Assembly: GCF_003046175.1 (NCBI RefSeq)
Contig: NZ_PZZM01000001.1
Span: forward strand, 2,249,001 to 2,313,000
Reading direction: 5' to 3'
DNA length: 64,000 bases
Origin: Bosea sp. 124
GTDB lineage: Bacteria; Pseudomonadota; Alphaproteobacteria; Rhizobiales; Beijerinckiaceae
Shown here: piece by piece, positions 18,174-28,609 of the stretch
How positions within the stretch are numbered: the first letter of the stretch is position 1
Layout of the letters: each line of letters starts with the position of its first letter
Notes under the pieces: generated by a model
Told to the model about the DNA's origin: nothing
Databases searched by the model: none
What the model saw: the letters and a program-made list of their open reading frames with translations, nothing else
Program-made: the position numbers and the translations under genes

Positions 18174-18776
18174 TCAGGCCGCCTCTTCCTGGATGTCGTC
18201 GTTGTCGCCCTCGACCTCGCCCTCGGCGGCTTCCACCACCTCGCCCTTGCCCGGGCGGCGCGGCGACTTGGCGAGCTGGCCCTCGATCTTCTTCAGGGCC
18301 TCGGTCTCGGTGATGTCGTCGACGACCGCGATCTCGCGGGTCATGCGGTCGACCGCGGCCTCATAGAGCTGGCGCTCGGAATAGGACTGCTCGGGCTGGG
18401 CCTCGGAACGATAGAGATCGCGCACGACCTCGGCGATGGCGACGAGATCGCCCGAATTGATCTTTGCCTCGTATTCCTGGGCGCGGCGCGACCACATGGT
18501 GCGCTTGACGCGGGCGCGGCCGGTCAGCGTGGTCAGGGCCTTGGTAACGCTCTCGGCATCGGCGAGCTTGCGCAGGCCGACGCTGGCGGCCTTGGCGGTG
18601 GGAACGCGCAGCGTCATCTTGTCCTTGGCGAAGCTGACCACGAAGAGCTCAAGCTTGAACCCGGCGACTTCCTGTTCCTCGATCGCCGTGATCTGGCCGA
18701 CGCCATGAGACGGATAGACGACGAATTCGCCCGTCTTGAAACCCTGGCGCACGACAGCTTTCTTCACCGTGGACAT
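18174..18776 (-). CDS. carD: CarD family transcriptional regulator
   Basis: A 200-residue protein that binds RNA polymerase and helps open rRNA and other promoters. The N-terminal Tudor-like RNA-polymerase-interacting domain is visible as FKTGEFVVYPSHGVGQITAIEEQEVAGFKLEL. It is followed by the helical DNA-binding domain (WSRRAQEYEAKINSGDLVAIAEVVRDLY, then SYSERQLYEAA). The C-terminal 30 residues are acidic (EAAEGEVEGDNDDIQEEAA), a common tail in alphaproteobacterial CarD. I chose ATG 18776, which has an AGGAG site, rather than an upstream GTG that adds 29 residues. It lies downstream of fdxA in the same direction but has its own candidate promoter. Confidence 0.93.
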   Translation of the reverse strand: MSTVKKAVVRQGFKTGEFVVYPSHGVGQITAIEEQEVAGFKLELFVVSFAKDKMTLRVPTAKAASVGLRKLADAESVTKALTTLTGRARVKRTMWSRRAQEYEAKINSGDLVAIAEVVRDLYRSEAQPEQSYSERQLYEAAVDRMTREIAVVDDITETEALKKIEGQLAKSPRRPGKGEVVEAAEGEVEGDNDDIQEEAA

Positions 18777-19164
18777 GCCGATAAGACTCCTGACCGGACC
18801 GCTGGACGCGGGCACGCGATTCTCAATCTCCGGCCGGATGACCGGAAACACTCCGCCTGACACGGACGGGCTCGCACCCGCCGCCTCACGCTCCCTCAGC
18901 CGGTCGTCTCTTTCTGTGCCGCCCAGGCAAAGACATCGATTGCTCCGGCAAAGGTGCCGGCGGCTCTCGTCATCCTTTTCTAGGGGGCGCCCCGTTTGTG
19001 GAAACCTCGCAGGGGCATGCGGAACGAATGCGACTGAGGCTATTATGTAGCATAAAAAACACGCCGAATCAAAGGTAAACGCAAGCTCCGGGCAAGCCTG
19101 GCCACGGCAGCGCGGGAATGGTTAACCCCGCCGCGCCCTCGCGGGCTTGATTGACCGCCGGTTT
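18777..19164. other. Intergenic leader of carD / 3' region of fdxA
   Basis: 388 bases without a gene. The right third is AT-rich and holds the candidate carD promoter at 19044-19072. From that promoter carD would have an untranslated leader of about 260 bases. I see no clear terminator for fdxA, so read-through from fdxA is also possible. Confidence 0.5.
19044..19072 (-). promoter_or_regulatory. Candidate sigma-70 promoter for carD
   Basis: On the minus strand TTGATT (19072-19067) is followed after exactly 17 bases by TACATA (19049-19044), within an AT-rich island that stands out from the GC-rich surroundings. The match is good for a housekeeping promoter, but the position is about 270 bases from the carD start. 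Confidence 0.5.
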
Positions 19165-19503
19165 TCAGTCGCCTTCGCCGGGCTCCGGCGAGAAATGCGC
19201 CTCGAGCTTTCCGGGCACGCCGTCGAAGGCCTTGGCGTCGGGCGGAGCGTCCTTCTTCTGGCTGATATTGGGCCAGCTCGCGGCATATTTGGAATTGAGC
19301 TGCAGCCAGCTTTCCAGTCCCGGCTCGGTGTCGGGCTTGATCGCCTCGGCCGGGCATTCCGGCTCGCAGACGCCGCAATCGATGCACTCATCGGGATGGA
19401 TGACGAGCATGTTCTCGCCTTCATAGAAGCAATCGACCGGGCAAACCTCGACGCAATCCATATACTTGCACTTGATGCAATTCTCGGTGACCACATAGGT
19501 CAT
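19165..19503 (-). CDS. fdxA: 7Fe ferredoxin FdxA
   Basis: A 112-residue ferredoxin carrying one [3Fe-4S] and one [4Fe-4S] cluster. The first 50 residues hold the cysteine pattern [19 protein letters not shown] followed by [12 protein letters not shown]. The rest is the usual FdxA C-terminal extension ([13 protein letters not shown]). It transfers electrons in the cytoplasm. The ATG at 19503 starts directly with MTYVVTENC, as in homologues. It lies in the conserved alphaproteobacterial order helicase, hslR, fdxA, carD, all on the minus strand, 173 bases after hslR. Confidence 0.95.
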   Translation of the reverse strand: MTYVVTENCIKCKYMDCVEVCPVDCFYEGENMLVIHPDECIDCGVCEPECPAEAIKPDTEPGLESWLQLNSKYAASWPNISQKKDAPPDAKAFDGVPGKLEAHFSPEPGEGD

Positions 19504-19676
19504 GTCGCAGGTCCTTCCAGTCTGCCAGCCGGCCCCATAAAGCCTTCGCGGGCTCCGGTTTCAAGGCCGATCTGGCCCTACCCGGCAGCAGGAGCTTCTC
19601 TTCTTCGCCTGTTCGGGAGAATGAAGTCCCGCGGCGCCGGCCGGCGAATTCATATGTATACAAACGATCGGCCGTT

Positions 19677-19988
19677 TTAGCTGTCGTCGTCATGCTCCGC
19701 AAGCGACGCATCGCCGCGCCCGCTTTCGTCGAGCCGCTCATAGAGCAGCCTTGCCTGTTCGTAGGACTCGCGGCGCGCCCCGAGCACGACGACACGCACC
19801 ACGACGGTCGCATGCGGCAGCGCGAGCGTGAGGACGTCGCCGATCTTCAGGCCATGCGCCGGGTTTGCGGCCCGGCGGCCTTCGATCCGGATATGCCCGT
19901 CCTCCACCAGCCGCACCGCGGCGGGGCGCGTTTTGGCGAAGCGCGCAAACCAGAGCCATTTGTCGAGGCGCTGACGATCGTCCCGCAT
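19677..19988 (-). CDS. S4-domain RNA-binding protein (Hsp15/HslR-like)
   Basis: A 103-residue protein with a single S4 RNA-binding domain at the N-terminus: QRLDKWLWFARFAKTRPAA, VEDGHIRIEGRRAANPAHGLKIGDVLTL. It is followed by a short acidic tail ending DDDS. Homologues of Hsp15 bind stalled 50S subunits carrying nascent chains. It lies 43 bases downstream of the large helicase gene in the same direction and probably shares its transcript. Start ATG 19988 opens directly into the S4 motif. Confidence 0.88.
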   Translation of the reverse strand: MRDDRQRLDKWLWFARFAKTRPAAVRLVEDGHIRIEGRRAANPAHGLKIGDVLTLALPHATVVVRVVVLGARRESYEQARLLYERLDESGRGDASLAEHDDDS

Positions 19989-20031
19989 ATCCGGCCTGCC
20001 GTCTCAGTGCGCGCCGGGCACCGAAATGCCC

Positions 20032-23000
20032 TCAGCTCTTGCGGCCTTCGAGCTGCGCCTTCAGGGCCGCGAGCTTGGCGAAGGGTGAATCCGGATCCGG
20101 CTCCCGTTCGGCCGGGCGCGGACGCTGCGGCTGCTGGAAGCGCTCCCCGCCACGGTCGTCGCGGCGCGGGCCGCTGCCGCCCGGGCGTCCGTCGCGCTTG
20201 AAATCGGGCCGAGGCCCGCGACCCTGCTCGGGGCGGCCCTGACCTTGGCCGTGACCCTCGGGGCGTGGGCCGCGCTGGCCGGACCGGGGCCGGTCGTCAC
20301 GCCGCGGCTCGCGCTCGGGGCGCGGCGCGGCGGCTGCACCGCCTTCGGCCGCCACGGCGACTGCCGGCTGGGGCTCGCCGTCGCGGCGCGGTCCGCCGGG
20401 GCGGGGGCCGCGCTGGGGCCGCTCGCCACGGCGACTGCCGGGTTGCCGTTCGCCGGGGGCACCTGCACCCTCGCGCTGGCCGCGATGGGCCTGCTCGGGC
20501 CGCCTGCCGCCCTGATGGCGGTGCGGGCGCCAGACGTCGATCAACTCTGGCTCGGCCGGAGTGGCGGGCACTTCGCCGGCCGCTTCAGCCGGTGCGTCCG
20601 CCGCCGGTTCGGGCAGCGCGGGAGAGAGGGACGACATCATGTCGGCCGGAACCGGCTCGCGCGTTGGCTCCGGCTCGTCCTCTGTCAGGACTGGCGCGTC
20701 GGGCGTTTCAGGCGCGGGCGCCTCGGCGAAGACCGCATCGTCGCCGGCGGCTTCGTCACGCTGTCCGGAGGTCTCGGCCGCCGCGACGGCCTCCTGAGCC
20801 TCTTGCGGCAGGGCCTCGCCCAGGGGAGCCGCGTCCGGGGTGGCGGCGTCGGCCGCCGGTCCTGCGCTCGCCTCTTCGGCGGGAGCATCCTCAGCTTTGA
20901 CCGCCTCCGCCACGACAGGCTTGGCGGGCGGCGCAGCCAGCGGCACGGTGATGGCCGGGCCGGGGCGCTTGGCCGAGACATAGCCGAGCGAACGCAGGAT
21001 CGAGGCGAAATCCTCGCCGGCGCAGCCGACGAGGGAGGTCATCGCGCCGGTCACGACGAAGCCATCCTGATCGGCGGCTCCGGTCGGCGGCAGCCCCTGG
21101 GTCAGGCCGGGGCGATAGGCAATGGCCGGGCGGATCAGGTCGGCAAGACGCTCGAGGATGTCGACGCGCACGGCCCGCTCGCCGCAGACACGGTAGCCGG
21201 CGGCGCGGTAGAGCCCCTTGGGAACTGCCTTGTCGACCGGGAAGGAGGTCCGGCCCGATGCGGCGAGATGGGCGATGTCGTCGAGGCCCGAGAGCTCGGG
21301 GCCGCCATGCTTCAGCGCCCAGAGCTGGGCTGCGAGCGCGCGCGGCGCGGGCTTGAGCAGCGCCGGCACATAGAGATGGAACGCTCCGAAGCGGATGCCG
21401 AGCTGGCGCAAAGCGGCGCGGCCTTCCTGATCGAGCGCCTTCATCTCCTCGCCGACCTTGGCACGCTCCAGCACGCCGAGCGATTCGGCGGCCTGATAGG
21501 CGATGCCGCGCGCGATGCCGGTGAGGGTGGTCGCGTCCTCCAGCAATTGCAGCGCGCCGAGCAGGCGGGTGACGTGATTCTTCAGCCAGAGCTGGAGCCG
21601 TGCCTCGACCTGCTCGCGCGCATGGCCGGCCAGATGCTCCTCGACCAGCAGGCGCAGGCGCGGCTCGATTACCTTCTCGCCGGCGACGATGCGGGCGACC
21701 GGCTCGCCGATCCAGCGCAGCAGGCCGTCATGCGACAGCACGAAGGCATCGTCGCCGGCGAGAACGACACGCGCGGCGCGCGCCTCGATCTCGGCGCCGA
21801 GCGCCTTCATCGCAGCCATATTCAAGGCTTTCGCCTCCGGCCCGCCGGCTTTCGGGTCCGCCGTGAAGCGGAATCCCTGCAGCATCCCGACGTGCTGGCC
21901 CTCGACGAGCACGTCGCCCGTCGTGGTGACCTCAGCCTCCAACATCGCATTCTCCCGCAAACGGCGCAGCAGTACACTGGTGCGCCGGTCGACAAATCGG
22001 CTGGCAAGACGCTCGTGCAGAGCGTCGGAGAGCTTGTCCTCTACAAGACGCGCAACCCCCTGCCAATGCTCTGGATCAGGCAACCAGTCCGGGCGGTTCG
22101 CCACGAAGGTCCAGGTGCGGACCTGAGCGATGCGCGCGGAGAGGGTATCGATCTCGCCATCGGTGCGATCGAGCGCCGAAAGCTGGGTCCGATACCAGTC
22201 GACATCGAGCCTGCCATGGCGCATCAGCCGCAGGTAGAGCGTGGTCGCGAGGTCGGCATGCTGCTGCGGCGCGATCTTGCGATAATCGGGCAGGCCGCAG
22301 ACCTCCCAGAGCCGCTCCACGGCCGGGCGGCCCTGCGCCAGCGCCTTGACCTCGGGGTCCTTCGCCAGAATCTCCAGCGTGGTCATGTCCTCGGCGATCA
22401 GCGCGCGCGTCAGGCCGAGCTCGGTCGGCTGCAGGTTCAGGCTGTCGAGGAGCTGTGCGACCGAGCGGAAATCGAGATCGGTATTGCGCCACTGCAACTG
22501 CCTGATCGGCTCGAAACGGTGATTCTCGATTGCCTCGACGAGATCGGCCTCGAAGGGCGGGCAGCGGCCCGACGTACCGAAGGTGCCGTCGCGTAGATGC
22601 CGCCCGGCGCGCCCGGCGATCTGGCCGAACTCGGCCGGGTTGAGCTTGCGGAAGTGGTGCCCGTCATACTTCTTGTCGGCGGCGAAGGCGATGTGGTCGA
22701 CATCGAGGTTGAGCCCCATGCCGATGGCGTCGGTGGCGACGAGATAGTCGACATCGCCGGACTGGTAGAGCTCGACCTGCGCGTTGCGGGTGCGCGGCGA
22801 GAGTGCTCCCAGCACCACCGCGGCGCCGCCCTTCTGCCGGCGGATCAGTTCGGCGATGGCGTAGACCTCCTCGACCGAGAAGGCGACGATGGCCGAGCGC
22901 GGCGCCAGGCGCGTGATCTTGCGGTCGCCCGAGAACAGCAATTGCGAGAGGCGCGGGCGGCTCACGACGTTGACGCCGGGAATGAGCTGCTCGATGACCG

Positions 23001-23478
23001 GCTTCATCGTGCCGGCGCCGATCAGCATGGTCTCGGCCCGGCCTCGGCGATTCAGCAGCCTGTCGGTGAAGACATGGCCGCGATCGAGATCGGCGGCGAG
23101 CTGGATCTCGTCGATGGCGACGAAGTCGACCGCGAGATCGCGCGGCATCGCCTCGACCGTGCAGACCCAGAAGCGCGGCCGCGCCGGCTTGATCTTTTCC
23201 TCGCCGGTGACGAGCGCGACCGCATCGACGCCCGCCTTCTCGACGACGCGGGCATAGACCTCGCGTGCCAGCAGGCGCAGCGGCAGGCCGATCATGCCTG
23301 TGGGGTGGGCGACCATCCGCTCGATCGCGAGATGGGTCTTGCCGGTGTTGGTCGGGCCCAGCACCGCGGTGACGCCGTTGGCGCGGACCGAAGGGGGCAA
23401 GGAGCGGTGAGGGATCAAAGCGCTGCCGATCGTGACGTGTCGGCCTTCGCCCGGCGGCGACGCCGCGGGGCGTCGCAT
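20032..23478 (-). CDS. Suv3-like ATP-dependent RNA/DNA helicase with long low-complexity C-terminal tail
   Basis: About 1148 residues. The N-terminal part is a Suv3/MgpS-type superfamily-2 helicase: Walker A GPTNTGKTHLAIERM, the AREVYARV motif Ia, DEIQ box (VAIDEIQLAADLDRG), and helicase C motifs VATDAIGMGLNLDVDH and QIAGRAGRH. A long middle region follows (to about residue 850), then an acidic Ala/Glu/Pro-rich stretch and a basic Arg/Gly/Gln-rich tail (RRGERPQRGPRPGGPRRDG) of roughly 150 residues likely to bind RNA. The start is uncertain: ATG 23478 or a GTG at 23577. It heads the run helicase-hslR-fdxA. A role in RNA turnover is inferred from the mitochondrial Suv3 family. Confidence 0.85.
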   Translation of the reverse strand: MRRPAASPPGEGRHVTIGSALIPHRSLPPSVRANGVTAVLGPTNTGKTHLAIERMVAHPTGMIGLPLRLLAREVYARVVEKAGVDAVALVTGEEKIKPARPRFWVCTVEAMPRDLAVDFVAIDEIQLAADLDRGHVFTDRLLNRRGRAETMLIGAGTMKPVIEQLIPGVNVVSRPRLSQLLFSGDRKITRLAPRSAIVAFSVEEVYAIAELIRRQKGGAAVVLGALSPRTRNAQVELYQSGDVDYLVATDAIGMGLNLDVDHIAFAADKKYDGHHFRKLNPAEFGQIAGRAGRHLRDGTFGTSGRCPPFEADLVEAIENHRFEPIRQLQWRNTDLDFRSVAQLLDSLNLQPTELGLTRALIAEDMTTLEILAKDPEVKALAQGRPAVERLWEVCGLPDYRKIAPQQHADLATTLYLRLMRHGRLDVDWYRTQLSALDRTDGEIDTLSARIAQVRTWTFVANRPDWLPDPEHWQGVARLVEDKLSDALHERLASRFVDRRTSVLLRRLRENAMLEAEVTTTGDVLVEGQHVGMLQGFRFTADPKAGGPEAKALNMAAMKALGAEIEARAARVVLAGDDAFVLSHDGLLRWIGEPVARIVAGEKVIEPRLRLLVEEHLAGHAREQVEARLQLWLKNHVTRLLGALQLLEDATTLTGIARGIAYQAAESLGVLERAKVGEEMKALDQEGRAALRQLGIRFGAFHLYVPALLKPAPRALAAQLWALKHGGPELSGLDDIAHLAASGRTSFPVDKAVPKGLYRAAGYRVCGERAVRVDILERLADLIRPAIAYRPGLTQGLPPTGAADQDGFVVTGAMTSLVGCAGEDFASILRSLGYVSAKRPGPAITVPLAAPPAKPVVAEAVKAEDAPAEEASAGPAADAATPDAAPLGEALPQEAQEAVAAAETSGQRDEAAGDDAVFAEAPAPETPDAPVLTEDEPEPTREPVPADMMSSLSPALPEPAADAPAEAAGEVPATPAEPELIDVWRPHRHQGGRRPEQAHRGQREGAGAPGERQPGSRRGERPQRGPRPGGPRRDGEPQPAVAVAAEGGAAAAPRPEREPRRDDRPRSGQRGPRPEGHGQGQGRPEQGRGPRPDFKRDGRPGGSGPRRDDRGGERFQQPQRPRPAEREPDPDSPFAKLAALKAQLEGRKS

Positions 23479-23758
23479 GACGGCGCGAGGCGCAACGGTG
23501 AAACTAGAATGCGGAACGAGTCCCGAACGAAGCAGGCCCGAATCGCTGACTCCGGCGGAATCGGGTTTCGTTCTCACTGGAAGGTCGCGGCATCGCGCCG
23601 TTGCGCCACGCCTGCTGGAATCGGAACACCGGCATCGCCCGTCCTTTGGTGCCCAGGGGATCAGCGGCCGTCTGCCGCGCCCTGCGCGAGAGACTATCTA
23701 AGTGCTTCCGGCCGGGAAACGAGGGTGCCCGCCTTGCGACTGGCCGGGACCGTTCCGA

Positions 23759-24646
23759 TCAGCCGAAGAACTCGGCGAAAATATCCGCTGCCTCGTCGGG
23801 CGCCTCGACATGGACGAAGTGGCCGGCGCTCTCGCAGAAACTGACCTCGGCCTTGTCGAAATGCTCCGGCACGAAGGCCGCCCATTCCGATTTCAGCACC
23901 GGGTCGTGGCGGCCCCAATGCACCCGCGTCGGCTGATGGATGCGCACGGACGGCGTCGGATGGCCGTCGATCGCGGCGAGCCGTGCCGCGTTCTGGCTGC
24001 GATACCAGTCGAAGCCGCCGCGCAGATTGCCCGGCTTCATGAAATTGTCGATCCAGAGGTCGAGCGCCGGATCGAAGGCCTCCTTGCGATGGCACCAATG
24101 CGAGAGGAAATGCGAGAAATACAGCGCGCAGGACTGGCGGCTGAGGCCGATGAGCGATTCGGCCAGGGGCAATTGCTGGAAGGACTGGTACCAGATCTCG
24201 TTGACATGGCCCTCATGGACCCAGCGTTCGGCAATGCTCTGGGTCGGGCAGTTGAAGAACAGCAGCCGGTCGACGAGCTGCGGATGGCGGCGCGCCAAGG
24301 CCTGGGCGGCATAGGCGCCGACATCGTGGCCGACGACGCCGACCGATTCGAAGCCGAGCGCCGCGATCAGCGAGGCCATGTCGTCGGCATGGCTGTTGGC
24401 GCCGACATCGCTGCGCGGCGCAGCCGATTTCGCGCTGTCGCCGAAGCCGCGCAGATCAGGCGCGATCAGGCGGAAATCCGGATGCAGCCGGTTCATCAGC
24501 GGCAGCCAGGCCGCCCAGAATTCGGGCCAGCCATGCAAAAGCAGGACCGGCGTCCCGGAACCGACCTCGGCGACATGCAGCGTCGTGTCGCGCACTGCGA
24601 TCTGGCGATGGCGCAGACCGGGCGGAGTGGCGAAGTCGCTGGACAT
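23759..24646 (-). CDS. Alpha/beta hydrolase, epoxide hydrolase/haloalkanoate dehalogenase-like
   Basis: A 295-residue cytoplasmic hydrolase. The oxyanion-hole motif [10 protein letters not shown], the nucleophile Asp in [13 protein letters not shown], and the C-terminal His in [11 protein letters not shown] mark the epoxide hydrolase/dehalogenase branch, which uses Asp rather than Ser as nucleophile. A cap domain with many aromatic residues ([14 protein letters not shown]) lies between. The start ATG 24646 opens with [18 protein letters not shown]. It is flanked by the helicase and a MerR regulator on the same strand, with separate spacing of about 147 bases to the latter, so it is probably an independent gene. 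Substrate unknown. Confidence 0.85.
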   Translation of the reverse strand: MSSDFATPPGLRHRQIAVRDTTLHVAEVGSGTPVLLLHGWPEFWAAWLPLMNRLHPDFRLIAPDLRGFGDSAKSAAPRSDVGANSHADDMASLIAALGFESVGVVGHDVGAYAAQALARRHPQLVDRLLFFNCPTQSIAERWVHEGHVNEIWYQSFQQLPLAESLIGLSRQSCALYFSHFLSHWCHRKEAFDPALDLWIDNFMKPGNLRGGFDWYRSQNAARLAAIDGHPTPSVRIHQPTRVHWGRHDPVLKSEWAAFVPEHFDKAEVSFCESAGHFVHVEAPDEAADIFAEFFG

Positions 24647-24792
24647 GGTGGCTCCCGCATCGTTTCGCGGAAGGCTAGCGCCTGCCCGCCCGGTGCCGCA
24701 ATCGCCACGCGACGCATGAGCGCGATGCAGGCGCGCTTCTCCACAGGCGCTGGCCCGGTCGCAGCCTGTTCAGCCCGCCACCGGGAGTCGCG

Positions 24793-25239
24793 TCAATGCG
24801 CGGCGTGGCTGCACTGGCCATGGTCCGCCAGCGCCTCGATGATGGCGCAGTCGCAGGCCGCGACGCCGCCGGAGCAGGTCGCGGCGATGCGTTCCAGCTC
24901 CTTTTCGAGCGAACGCAGCCGGGCGATCTTGTGGCGGACCTCGTCGAGATGGGCGACGGAGATGGCATGGGCCTCGTCGCAGGCCATGGCCGGATTGTCC
25001 GAAAGCTTGAGCAGCGTGCGGATCGCGTCGACGGCGAAGCCGAGATCGCGGGCATGCTTGATGAAGGCGAGCCGCTCGACATGGCGCGGGCCATAGCGGC
25101 GCTGGTTGCCTTCGGAGCGCTCCGGCTGCGGCAGCAGGCCGACCTGCTCGTAATAGCGAATCGTTTCGACCTTGACGCCGGTGCGCTCGGCGAGTGCGCC
25201 GATCGGCATGACATGTTCGATCTTTTGGGTGGATGGCAT
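24793..25239 (-). CDS. MerR family metal-responsive regulator, CadR/PbrR/ZntR-like
   Basis: A 148-residue regulator. The N-terminal winged helix is IGALAERTGVKVETIRYYEQVGLL with the RSEGNQRRYG wing. A coiled-coil dimer helix follows. The metal-site cysteines are Cys87, Cys122 and Cys129, spaced 35 and 7 apart as in CadR-type Cd/Zn/Pb sensors; the C-terminus adds CDC and a His-rich end (GQCSHAAH). AGGAG about 9 bases before ATG 25239 supports the start. Such proteins activate efflux genes, but no metal ATPase or efflux pump lies nearby, so the target is probably elsewhere. The downstream alpha/beta hydrolase is co-oriented but not an expected target. Confidence 0.85.
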   Translation of the reverse strand: MPSTQKIEHVMPIGALAERTGVKVETIRYYEQVGLLPQPERSEGNQRRYGPRHVERLAFIKHARDLGFAVDAIRTLLKLSDNPAMACDEAHAISVAHLDEVRHKIARLRSLEKELERIAATCSGGVAACDCAIIEALADHGQCSHAAH

Positions 25240-25380
25240 TGCGTCCGCTCCTGAAGCTCCAGTCGCTACAGCTTTTAGATGGGCTCGGCCGGCCATGTCA
25301 TCAAGCTGCGGCGGCGCACATCCTTCGAGACGGCTGCCTGCGGCTTTACGGGACGAGGGCCCGCTTTTTCAGCAGGCTTT

Positions 25381-25932
25381 TCAGAACGAGGGCGGGGTGC
25401 AGGCGCTGACGACCTCGCAGGGTTGCGGGCCGACGCAGCGGAAGCGGTGCGGACGGTGGCTCTCGAAATAATAGGCGTCGCCCGGCCCCAGGATCCGACG
25501 CTCGTCGTCGACCGTGACCTCGAGCCGGCCGCTGAGCACGATGCCGCCCTCCTCGCCCTCATGGGTCAGGCTGACGCGCCCGGTATCGGTGCCCGGCTCG
25601 TAGCATTCCTTCAGGATCTGCAGCGCCCGGCCGAACAGGGTCTCGCCGACCTGGCGATAGGAAATGCCGCCCTTGCCGATCTCGACCAGTTCGTCTGCCC
25701 GGTAGAAGGCCTGGCGCGGGCGATCGGGTTCCAGCGCGAAGAACTCGGACAGGCCGATCGGGATGCCGTCGAGGATGCGCTTGAGGGCGCCGACCGACGG
25801 ATTCACGCCGTTCGACTCGATCAGCGAGACCGTCGAATTGGTCACGCCGGCGCGCTTGGCCAGCGCCCGCTGCGAGAGCCCGTGGCGCGTGCGCAGATAG
25901 CGCAGGCGCGCGCCGATATCGGTGCCGCTCAT
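25381..25932 (-). CDS. XRE-cupin transcriptional regulator (PuuR-like)
   Basis: A 183-residue regulator with an N-terminal helix-turn-helix of the XRE type (LRYLRTRHGLSQRALAKRAGVTNSTVSLIE, residues 10-40) and a C-terminal cupin (about residues 105-180, GEEGGIVLSGRLEV, GDAYYFESHRPHRF). This domain pair is found in PuuR and in regulators of amine and amino-acid catabolism. AAGGAGA about 10 bases before ATG 25932 fixes the start. It is divergent from an omega-amino-acid aminotransferase with 135 bases between the starts, so it is the likely local regulator of that gene, probably also controlling itself. The effector would be an amine or amino acid, by analogy only. Confidence 0.9.
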   Translation of the reverse strand: MSGTDIGARLRYLRTRHGLSQRALAKRAGVTNSTVSLIESNGVNPSVGALKRILDGIPIGLSEFFALEPDRPRQAFYRADELVEIGKGGISYRQVGETLFGRALQILKECYEPGTDTGRVSLTHEGEEGGIVLSGRLEVTVDDERRILGPGDAYYFESHRPHRFRCVGPQPCEVVSACTPPSF

Positions 25933-25988
25933 GGCGAGGCGTTCTCCTTGTTCGATATCCGCAACATTGCCCAGTAGCCTCCATATAA

Positions 25989-26024
25989 AACAAGGCTTTG
26001 TGTGTTCATTGAAACAGACTTGTT
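25989..26024. promoter_or_regulatory. Candidate operator of the XRE-cupin regulator
   Basis: AACAAG (25989-25994) and CTTGTT (26019-26024) are inverted with centres 30 bases apart, about three helical turns. The left arm is part of a near-palindrome, ACAAGGCTTTGT (10 of 12 positions symmetric). The site lies midway between the divergent regulator and aminotransferase starts, next to TATAAA at 25984. It is the most AT-rich part of the neighbourhood. Confidence 0.4.
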
Positions 26025-26067
26025 GGTTTCCGCAAAACGGTGCTCCGTGCTCGCAGAGGAGATCATC

Positions 26068-27417
<1,350 letters not shown>

Positions 27418-27424
27418 GCCTGCG

Positions 27425-28609
27425 TCAGGCGGCGCCGGCGAGTGCGGCGAACGCCTCGTCGGCGATGACCTGCTCCTCGTCGGTCGCGATCACGAAGGCC
27501 CCGATGCGGCTGGACGCGGCGGTGATCGTCGCGGCATTGGCGGCATTCGCCGCCTCGTCGAGTGCGAGCCCTAGCCAGCCGAGGCGCCCGGCGACGGCTG
27601 CGCGGATGCGCGGCTGGTTCTCGCCGATGCCGGCGGTGAAGACGACGGCGTCGAGCCCGCCGAGCGTGGTCGCGAGCCTGGCGACCTCGCCGGCGATCCG
27701 GAAGGCGAAGAGGTCGAGCGCCTGCCGCGCCTCCGGTGCGTCGCTGTCCAGCAATTCGCGGCTGTCGGCGCTGATCCCCGAGACGCCGAGCAACCCCGAG
27801 CGGCGGTAAAGCAGATCCTCGACATCGGCGGCGCTTTTTCCTTGCGTGCCGATCAGATGCAGCAGGACGCCCGGATCGATCGCGCCGCAGCGTGTCGCCA
27901 TCGGGATGCCATCGAGCGCCGAGAAGCCCATGCTGGTGTCGCGGCTGACACCGGCCTCGAGCGCGCAGAGGCTGGCGCCGCTGCCGAGATGGGCGACCAC
28001 GACCTTCCCCTCGGCAAGCCCGGGCTCCCGGCGCGCCAGCTCGGCTGCGATGAACTTGTACGAAAGGCCATGAAAGCCGTAGCGCTTGATGCCGTCGTCA
28101 TGCAGCGCCCGCGGAATCGCGAAGCGGCGCACGACATCGGCATGGCCGCGGTGGAAGGCGGTGTCGAAGGACGCCGTCTGCGGCAGGCCGGGGCGCAGGC
28201 GACGGATCGCCCTGATCAGCCGCAGCCCCTGCGGCTGGTGCAGCGGCGCCAGCGGCATCAGCGCCTCGATCGCCGCGACGGCGTCGTCGTCCAGCAGCAC
28301 CGGACCGGCGAAACGGTCGCCGCCATGGACGATGCGATGGCCGACGCCCGCGACCAGCCCGAGGTCGAAATGCCAGGACAGGCGGCGGAAGGCCTCGCTC
28401 AGCACAGCGTCGAGTTCGTCGCCGGCCTTCGCTTCGAGCGCGACGTCAAACCGGTCCGGCCCCTCGCTCAGCTCGAAGCGCAGCGGCTCGCGGCGGAAGT
28501 CGATCATGCCCTTGCCGATGCGGCGCGGACTGTCCGAAGCCAGCTCGAACAGCCCGATCTTCACCGTCGAGGAGCCGGCATTGAAGGTCAGCAGCATCCG
28601 GCCGCTCAT
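27425..28609 (-). CDS. ackA: Acetate kinase
   Basis: A 394-residue ASKHA-fold kinase interconverting acetate + ATP and acetyl phosphate + ADP. The family landmarks are present: LTFNAGSSTVK (Asn and Ser for substrate), GHRIVHGGD, TASFDTAFH with the catalytic Asp, YGFHGLSYKF, VVAHLGSGAS and FTAGIGENQP. Its ATG overlaps the stop of the upstream MaoC-phosphotransacetylase gene (ATGA at 28606-28609), so the two enzymes of the acetyl phosphate node are translated together. It is the last gene of the phaC-MaoC/PTA-ackA run. The C-terminus is Ala-rich but complete. Confidence 0.96.
   Translation of the reverse strand: MSGRMLLTFNAGSSTVKIGLFELASDSPRRIGKGMIDFRREPLRFELSEGPDRFDVALEAKAGDELDAVLSEAFRRLSWHFDLGLVAGVGHRIVHGGDRFAGPVLLDDDAVAAIEALMPLAPLHQPQGLRLIRAIRRLRPGLPQTASFDTAFHRGHADVVRRFAIPRALHDDGIKRYGFHGLSYKFIAAELARREPGLAEGKVVVAHLGSGASLCALEAGVSRDTSMGFSALDGIPMATRCGAIDPGVLLHLIGTQGKSAADVEDLLYRRSGLLGVSGISADSRELLDSDAPEARQALDLFAFRIAGEVARLATTLGGLDAVVFTAGIGENQPRIRAAVAGRLGWLGLALDEAANAANAATITAASSRIGAFVIATDEEQVIADEAFAALAGAA

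Noticed and set aside
20245..22596. 783-codon open frame on the plus strand
   Set aside because: It lies wholly antisense to the helicase gene, whose motifs are clear. Its product is Arg/Gly/Leu-rich without any family signature; GC-rich codon bias produces such frames.
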